Of a stretch of DNA of 64,000 bases, positions 57,317 to 64,000 are shown in pieces. Numbering within the stretch: the stretch's first letter is position 1; each line of letters opens with the position of its first letter. Below the pieces are notes generated by a model that searched no databases, had not been told where the DNA came from, and saw nothing but the letters and a program-made list of their open reading frames with translations. A program made the position numbers and the translations under genes. The stretch is from assembly GCA_963932465.1 (NCBI GenBank), contig OZ010798.1, positions 21,834,918 to 21,898,917 on the forward strand. The letters are read 5' to 3'. The DNA is from Maratus speciosus. Lineage: Eukaryota; Arthropoda; Arachnida; Araneae; Salticidae.

Positions 57317-57881
57317 TTAACCCTTTATGTACTGAATTATGAATGCATGAAAATTTTATCTTCTAAAGCATTTTTTGTGAATTGTTCAAATTACATTGGA
57401 AGATTTACATAATCATTTAATACATTTTAGAAGGATTGAAGGATTTAGAAGGATTCATTCAATTTGAATTTAGAGGGATTTTGTGCACTATTTATAACTC
57501 CCACTCCAATCTTTTATTTTAAATATTTTTATTAGCATTTTGAAGAATTAGGAAATATACAAATAGAATGTTGTAGATTTCTATTTGTATATTAGAAATT
57601 AAAAAGTACTATTGCAATAGAAATATAGAAATATTTCCTAATTGACACCTCCCCCCCCCCACACACACACTCAACGCCAAAAAAGCTCAAAATAAGCAAG
57701 GCAAAAGAAATCATCCTTTTATAACTATTTTTGTTTTGTGTAACCCATAATGCTTTTGGAAAAAGATAAAGTAATGTATCTATAACTCAAACTGTGTTAC
57801 AACTAATCGATGTATTAAGTGAATTTTATAAGAAGTTGTTTTCATGGTACTTAGAAGTACCCGCAGTATATAAAGGGCTAA
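57317..57881. mobile_element. TTAA-flanked MITE, CCCTTTWR family, copy 4
   Basis: TTAACCCTTTATGTACTG and CAGTATATAAAGGGCTAA; the right TTAA is mutated. It directly abuts foldback F copy 3. Poly-C/(CA)n at 57646-57670 lies inside. Confidence 0.55.
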
Positions 57882-57979
57882 AAAACGTCATTGTTGACAA
57901 AAGAAGAAAAACCTTGAAATGTTTAATTTAGTTAAGTAAATATTGTTAGAAACGAATAATCTCTTTCATCGGTTACAGA

Positions 57980-58955
57980 TAAATGAGGACCCCAGAAGCC
58001 AAGGGATACAAGTGACAAAATTAGGATTTGGAATAAACTGAGTTCAAAGTTGAACATCATTAGTAACTGACTGAATTAAAATATAAAATTGTTGCCTGTT
58101 TCATAGCGGTCTTTGTACTCTTACTTCTAACTGTGAAAAAATAATGGAATACAATATTTTTTTTAAATTCAATAGAGATTAAAGAGGTTAAGTTGTTTAA
58201 AGAGCTTAATTATTTGATCTCTAGAACGCAATACATAATTAGAAAATTACTCCTACACTGTTAAAAATTTGGTACAACGTTGAACCAATTTTTGGTGCTG
58301 CAGTAGCTGCCACCATAAGATGGTGAAGTATTGTTCCAGCATTTGGTTCTAAGGATGAAACATAAGTTGGTGAAACCTTGAAACATACGTTGGTGAAAAC
58401 CTTGAACCATAAATTGGTGAAACGTTTAACCGCAAATTGGCGAAACGTTGAACTATAAAGTGGTAAAATGTTGATGAAACAAGGATTTTTGTCCCCCCAT
58501 CCCTCCTCTTTCATAGGTAAAATACGTTACTTTTTAAAAAAGATATTCTGTTTTAATATACGTAATTTAATGTAAAATATTTACGTTCTCGGCAATTAAT
58601 TTTTGTTAGAAAATAATTTTAAGATCAGAAACCTAGGTTTATTTAGCAAATTTTAAAATAGTTTAATTATAAGATAACACCATTGTTACTTTAAATATCT
58701 TACACTATAATTTACATATTAAAATACATAAGAAAGGATACGATGATATTATGGGGCTTTATGTACATATAATATTTATATATATATGAGTTTAATTATT
58801 TTATCTCTAGAACGCAACACATAATTAGAAAATCACTTATATTTCTTTACTTCCAGAAAAATAGCCTTATTTCCAGATACTCTGCTAACTTAGTTCATTT
58901 TTTTCAATTTTGTCACTTATACCCCTTGGCTTCTGGAGTCCTCAAATGACTTCTG
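57980..58955. repeat. Inverted ~45-bp ends enclosing a 44-bp direct repeat pair
   Basis: CCAGAAGCCAAGGGATACAA (57993) is inverted at about 58940. Inside, TCTAGAACGCA.ACATAATTAG with flanks occurs as direct repeats at 58206-58249 and 58792-58835. Between these is a TACACTGTTAAAAATTTGGT start (58253), related to the MITE at 63295-63733. The layout suggests insertion or duplication inside an older element. Confidence 0.5.
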
Positions 58956-59208
58956 AATTACAAACACAGTTCAACAAATGCCTAAATTGCGTGCGATCAA
59001 GGAAATCAAATCAACACTATTCCACAACGGATTTTGCCAAAAACTAAGGGATATTTCACACTACGTCAAGGTCTACTAAAGCACAACGTTATGTAATCAT
59101 AATGAAATTAACAACTGTCTCTTTTGTAGTCAGGATAAATGTAACTTTTGCATGTAGCGTAGCACAAACTTCCTATGCTAACAAACCTCCTATATTAAAG
59201 TTAAGTTA

Positions 59209-59637
59209 TAAGGCTGTTCTCAACTGCTCTGCTCAACAAGCGTAAAATGTTTTCACATATTTAGAAATTCATTTTTAACGGAAATATATAAAATTGGAAA
59301 GCTTGACTATGGAAGCAATTTGGAATCGAGCTGTGTTTTTTATTTTTTGATCAATTCACTACCTATCGCGTTATAAGCGAGTTTATCACGTGACAAGATT
59401 TTTTTTTTCCTTATTCCATTACTGTTTTTTCTCCTTTTGTTCGGAAATTCGATTCAAAAGGCCAACTTTGAAAGTATTTTCTGAAAGATCTGTTGCGTTT
59501 AGAATACAAAAACGGTAAACATATTTCTTTTACATAGATTCTGAATAACAACATCTGCGAGTTTCAGCCTTTTCCGAACAAAAATGAATTAAAACTTATG
59601 TCATAAAGTTGCCTGTTTTGATTAAGAACAGCCTTAA
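59209..59637 (-). mobile_element. TTAA MITE family B, copy 7 (inverted)
   Basis: (TATA)AGGCTGTTCTCAACTGCTC at the left and GATTAAGAACAGCCTTAA at the right. It ends about 40 bp below the donor of the host exon 59676-59868. Confidence 0.82.
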
Positions 59638-59675
59638 ACCTTATTTTTTAAAAATAGAAAAGAAGCTGGACTTAC

Positions 59676-59868
59676 TGGGAGCAATGTAGTAGTACTGCTA
59701 TTTGATCTTAGTACTTCTAGAGGAGGTAAATCAAAATGTTCCTCTGCCTCGGTCTCCTCAACTCTTTGTACTCCATCATCATAAGGCTCATTGATTGGAA
59801 AGGGCAAGTCTTCAAAAATTGTTGCCAATGTCCCAACTTGAGGAAGAGATCTTTTAGGCTGTATATCG
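59676..59868 (-). CDS. Internal exon of the host gene (193 bp)
   Basis: TTCTGTTTCAG acceptor and CTCCCA|GTAAGT donor on the minus strand bound one base plus 64 codons, open in one frame. The first base completes Ser with the AG left by 62660-62754. The peptide starts DIQPKRSLPQVGTLATIFED, has an acidic middle (RVEETEAEEHFDLPPLEVL) and a Ser/Thr tail (RSNSSTTTLLP). It looks like a linker or disordered region with short conserved patches. No domain recognised. It leaves in phase 0. Confidence 0.68.
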
Positions 59869-60464
59869 CTGAAACAGAAGAACAAATACTATTTTTTATC
59901 CCCTTAATTGAATTGTTTTATTTACCTACTTAGGCAGGGTACGGTGGACGTAAAAAGTATGTGGGAGATGGAACAAATAAGGCCCCAAACCGAAATATTG
60001 GTAGTAAAGCTAGATTCAAATCAATTTAATAATAAAAACGTTGACAACAAACCAAGAAGTATCAGGTTCGAATCTCTATTTCATGACCGATGCGTATACA
60101 ATTTCATTAAAATAAAAAAAGGTCATTCTTTATACACAAAGTATTACTCTACATTTCTACATTTAAAGTTAAAGATTGAACCTAAGTAAGCTTATTGTTC
60201 AAACAGTGCACAAAATGTCGAACACGTTTATGGGGACACAGCATTTGTCATTTCCTAAAAACTAGTCGTTGGGAACCACCGTAACACTTACCCATCATCG
60301 ATATGCATAATATAAAATATGAAAATAAAACATGTGTGTAAACTATTTATAAAATGCATTGCAATTCCAAAATAAAATTTAAACGTATATTTAAATATTT
60401 TTAATACATAGTAATGCTCTATTACTGAACTGCGGGTACAACTTGATTATCCCGTCGACCCATT

Positions 60465-60720
60465 TCGACAAATTATATAAATCGCCAAACTACTCGCAAA
60501 ATTATACAAACTAGCCGCCCTTGACGATCAATTTGGTCTCCCTTAAAATTTATGTTTGGGAAAGCATACTACAATAGAAGTCTATGGGAATTTGGCGAAA
60601 TATTAAAGATATCACAAAGTTGGCGTCACTTTTGGCAAATAATTTTGATCGCCAAATTTGGCGATATATCGCCAAGTTGGCGATAAGCTCGGCTACATTT
60701 GGCGATGGAATTGATAGATA
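60465..60720 (-). repeat. TTGGCGA-type repeat, copy 3
   Basis: AAGTCTATGGGAATTTGGCG, GCCAAGTTGGCGATAAGC and TTTGGCGATGG. CTTAAAATTTATGTTTGGGAAAGC flanks it, as near copy 2 (56120). Confidence 0.6.
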
Positions 60721-61239
60721 GATTGGTATTTTAAGTAACGAAAGAACAAATAAATTAGTAAAAGATTAATAAAAATACAAATAAAACGTCGAATTAAAAA
60801 TCACTTGATGACGCAATGAACACATGTAACGTGTTTAATGACAAGTGAATGTGACATTTACGATAAGCTGTTTAATAGCCGTTATATAGCCGTTTAATCT
60901 TATAGTTTGGCGATAGTTTTTTGGTCGACTGGATAATCGGGTAGTACAGAATTGCGTAAAAGAAACATTCTTATAACTTCAAAAATGATTATCATATTAA
61001 CTAATAGTTTACTGCGTCGGATTAAGCGTCTCATTTCCAATTAAAATACATCTTTGAATTGAAATTTGATTGAAATACAGGGTCATGAAAAATTGAAGAG
61101 TGTGCAAAATATGATTGCAAATATCTTGGCACCTCATTATCCGATCGACTTCTTCCTTTATGCAAAATTTATGTTTTTTATTGTCTTTTATAGTCACTCC
61201 TTCAAATAAGCAATTTTGAAAATTTTTATATACCTTTTA

Positions 61240-61530
61240 TCAGAACGAATATTTCGAGAGGCCGAAAAAACTAGTTCCGAATAATCGAGGTTACTGATAT
61301 TCAATAGGCTTCTTTCCATTATTACATACTAAGTACACACCAAATTTCAAGTCTCTATCTCAATTTGTTCGGGAGATAGAGCGTTTACAGACACACACAC
61401 AGACGGACGACAAATATTCTTTTCTAAAAATGTTTTTTCGTAATCTCCAGTGTCTGAAGCGTGTAAATTCGTCAAAATTTTTTTTCGATTTTTAAAACGA
61501 TTACAAGATTTACCCTATACTACGTATGAT
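61240..61530 (-). repeat. Fragment related to the helentron-like family
   Basis: CTCTATCTCAATTTGTTCGG, GAGATAGAGCG, (CA)n/CAGACGGACGACAA, TCGTAATCTCCAGTGTCTGAAGC and CGTCAAAATTTTTTTTCG follow the order of the HINE-like end, but without tandem units. Probably an older relative. Confidence 0.45.
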
Positions 61531-62659
61531 GGGTAAGTAAAAAATGTAGGAGAAGGAAAAAAATTGTTAATTTATTAAAAAAAAAATAAATAATAATAAT
61601 TGTTGCTATATTAAGAATTTAACATGTTTTATGATGCGTATGACTATGCTTTATTCAAATAGGAACCTAAAAATATAATATTGGTCAAGATTGGCGTACC
61701 TTTTTCTGAACAAGTGCCAAATTTTTTCACAAATTATTTTACATGACCCTGACGTGCCAACTAAAAAACATTTTAGTTGGCAGTGGAATGAATTATATTT
61801 CGTATTTAGTGGAATGAAAAATAAAGACTCAAAACTACAGGAAAATTACTTATAAAGATTTATCGAAAATGGATAACATTATGTATTACAGTGTAATAAT
61901 TATAGAAACAATTATAGTTTAGAAATTAATTAAAAATTAATGTGATTAATTGTATTGTACCTTTGACGAAAAATATTTAATAGTTAATTTTAACAGAATG
62001 CAAACTCAAATGGATTTATCTGGTAATTACTCTGTATTTGAATTTTTATATTATTCGTTTGCGAAAATAGGGACTCACATGTATAAATAGTAGGAAAAAT
62101 TATTAAAATTAAATAAAGTCAGTTTACTTAAATAGTTTACGAAATTAATTTCCAAGTTACCATAATTTACCATCGGAATTTTTATTAATGTATAATAATC
62201 TTTCTTTTTTGATAGTTTTCGAATATTTTCTTTGTTTGATAAATTTTCGAAACCATATTGAATAAGATTAAAATTCTTCAATTTCCAATTAAACGAATTT
62301 AGAATGGAATCAGATCATCTAAGTTTGTGTATTTTGTGTTAAATCACTGTATACTGATTTAGAGACATAATCAACGCCGTGCCAAAGTAATTCTTTAACG
62401 TTCCAAAAGTGGCATGGGTGCCATAGGTTCGGCGAGCCTGATATAGGGCATAGTTACAATATATATATATATATATTTTTATTTTTTTTTTTGCCGAGTC
62501 CCCTTAACCAACTTTTAGTGGCAATTTCATTTTCATCATGTTTACATACTAAAATTTCAGCAGTGTAATTAAAGTTTGATAATAGAAGTTACTTCATTAA
62601 AATTTACGACAAAAATAATGAGGTTAAGCAAGTTCGTAAATTTCAAGATAAAATCTTAC
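61531..62659. other. Intron, nothing recognised
   Basis: AT-rich. A (TA)n run at 62458-62475. No bounded element. Confidence 0.35.
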
Positions 62660-62754
62660 CTCTCCAAACATGATCTGTACAAGTCAAAATTGCGTTTCTT
62701 TTGCATATACGCTTCTCTCTTCACTTTCCAATATTCATCAGACTCCAAAATATC
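62660..62754 (-). CDS. Internal exon of the host gene (95 bp, charged helix-like)
   Basis: TTTATTTTTTCAG acceptor and GAGAG|GTAAGAT donor on the minus strand. Of three frames only one is open: DILESDEYWKVKREAYMQKK then RNFDLYRSCLE plus two bases. Charged and aromatic, likely helical. It is the most upstream exon in the window and enters in phase 0, so more exons should lie to the right. I do not recognise the family. Faint similarity in layout to the linker after OTU domains is too weak to name it. Confidence 0.65.
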
Positions 62755-62889
62755 CTGAAAAAATAAATTAGCGGTATTCATTGCTTTTATTTGTTATTAT
62801 TTGTATTATTATTATTCTATTGTTGTGCATATTGCAGACATGTTTATTACGCCACGGTAAACTCGAATTTTCTAAATGCTCTCCTTAGG

Positions 62890-63116
62890 TTCATTCCATG
62901 TCATGTGTGGGACAGCTTTCCTACATATATATGCTGTTTTAACAATGTTTTTATATCCTAAAATTAAAATAACCATGCTGATATGAAAATCTAGAGTTTT
63001 TTGTTATTTTTTAATGTATAGTTTGCGTTTTAACAACTTATAAGTCAATAGATATATAGGTATTTATGTAAGTGTCGCGCGCAGGACATTTTGTCAGTTT
63101 TTCATGGAATGGCCCT
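62890..63116 (+). repeat. Repeat S, copy 1 (uninterrupted)
   Basis: CATTCCATGTCATGTGTGGGACAG start and TTTTCATGGAATGGCCC end. The ends share the inverted string CATTCCATG. About 227 bp. Copy 2 follows at 63262. Confidence 0.6.
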
Positions 63117-63261
63117 GAAACGGCCCGATTACTTAGGTCTAGGGTTTAAAATGTGGAGATTTTTATTATCTATTATTTTTATTATTTATTTATTATTAAA
63201 ATCGGGCAACTTAGTAAGCTCTAGGGCTTAAAATGTGGAGATTTTCAAACCTATATTAAAG

Positions 63262-63908
63262 AGCCATTCCCTATCACGTGTGGAACAGTCTTTCTACTGT
63301 AAAAAAAAAAAAAAAAAACGGACTAAAAACGGAAATACTACTGGCAATCTAGACGCCAGTACTATTTCCTTTTTTTTACGGGAATTTTTACCCATAAATT
63401 ACAGAAAAATTTCCGTTTTTAATCAGAAAAACGGAAAATTTTCTGTAATTTATGGGTAAAAATTCCCGTAAAAAAACGGAAATAGTACTGCCGTCTAGAT
63501 TGCCAGTAGTATTTCCGTTTTTTAGTCCGTTTTAAAATTTTGTAGTAGGTTGAACCAACTTTTGGTGCTCAGGTAGCTTCCCCCATCATAAGATGGTGAA
63601 ATCTCACTCCAAGATTTGGAGCTCCGATTGAACATTAGCTCCAAATGTTGGTTCAAGATTTCACCCTCTTATGGTGGCAGCTACTGGAGCACCAAAAATT
63701 GGTTCAACATACCAAAAAATGTTTAACAGTGTATTACGGCTGTTTAAACAATGCTATTGTAATCCTCAAATTAAAAAACTATGCTATTATAAAAATATGT
63801 TTTTTTGTTCATTTTAATGCATGGTTCATATTTTAATAACTTATAAATTAATAAATATATGTAAGCGTCACGTGCGGGACGTTTTGTCCCTTTCTCATGG
63901 AAGGGCCC
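63262..63908 (+). repeat. Repeat S, copy 2, split by a TA-flanked MITE
   Basis: CCATTCCCTATCACGTGTGG start and TCTCATGGAAGGGCC end. Interrupted after TTTCTA (63296), resuming at TATTACGGCTGTT (63732). Copy 1 reads TTTCCTACATATATATGCTGTT here. Confidence 0.65.
63295..63733. mobile_element. TA-flanked MITE made of two palindromes
   Basis: TA-CTGTAAAA at the left and TTTAACAGTG-TA at the right. It holds a long palindrome, 63318-63530 (arms of about 100 bp, e.g. CAATCTAGACGCCAGTA / TACTGCCGTCTAGATTG), and a second, 63550-63715 (TTGAACCAACTTTTGGTGC / GCACCAAAAATTGGTTCAA). TA duplication fits Tc1/mariner-type MITEs. A related piece is at 58253. Confidence 0.7.
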
Positions 63909-64000
63909 TCCATTGTTTTTCGAATGTGAGATGTAATTAGAAAAATGTATTTAGAATGTATTAGTCTAATGTATTTAAAAAACAAAAAAAGAGGGTGTAT

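Noticed and set aside
58239..58514. 91-codon minus-strand ORF
   Set aside because: Covered by the repeat with the TACACTGTTAAAAA start; not a gene.
62660..62754. Naming the host gene as an OTU-domain family member
   Set aside because: Only a faint Y.W..K..Q..R pattern after recall; no OTU catalytic motif is in the window.

Overview
The window is AT-rich, intron-like eukaryotic DNA that is mostly mobile elements. I read it as an arthropod genome, possibly a chelicerate. The reasons are the mix of Ty1/copia, Tc1, pogo/Tigger and tRNA-derived SINE elements, and helentron-like elements with a (GTCT)n microsatellite of the kind known as DINE-1/HINE. No species can be named, and nothing looks bacterial.

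One host gene appears to run across the whole window on the minus strand. Seven exon pieces (62660-62754, 59676-59868, 36722-36758, 30566-30615, 23680-23790, 3428-3574 and 1-324) have consensus splice sites and are each open in one frame. Splice phases agree at every junction except the one entering 36722-36758, where I suspect a missing exon. About 960 of 64000 bases would be coding. I do not recognise the protein. Two exons look like copies of one module.

The introns hold: (i) about 18 TTAA-flanked, terminal-inverted-repeat MITEs in at least five TIR families, some nested with readable empty sites; (ii) four helentron-like elements carrying a ~145-bp tandem repeat whose most conserved stretch resembles the CTCF core motif; (iii) a 4.4-kb element (5265-9697) with TIRs over 800 bp around a broken gene for an EEADTR / TGC(D)S / C-terminal CXC protein; (iv) broken Tc1 (21655-23186), pogo/Tigger (27371-28092) and Ty1/copia (40505-44144) copies; (v) two tRNA-derived SINEs with target-site duplications; (vi) GC-rich islands, including a ~30-bp minisatellite whose orientation flips twice (13600-15370); (vii) foldback elements and layered insertions, the densest at 30745-35640.

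The candidates most worth following are the CTCF-like motif array in the helentron-like family, the long-TIR element with the CXC-protein gene, and the many independent TTAA-target families with no autonomous partner in the window.
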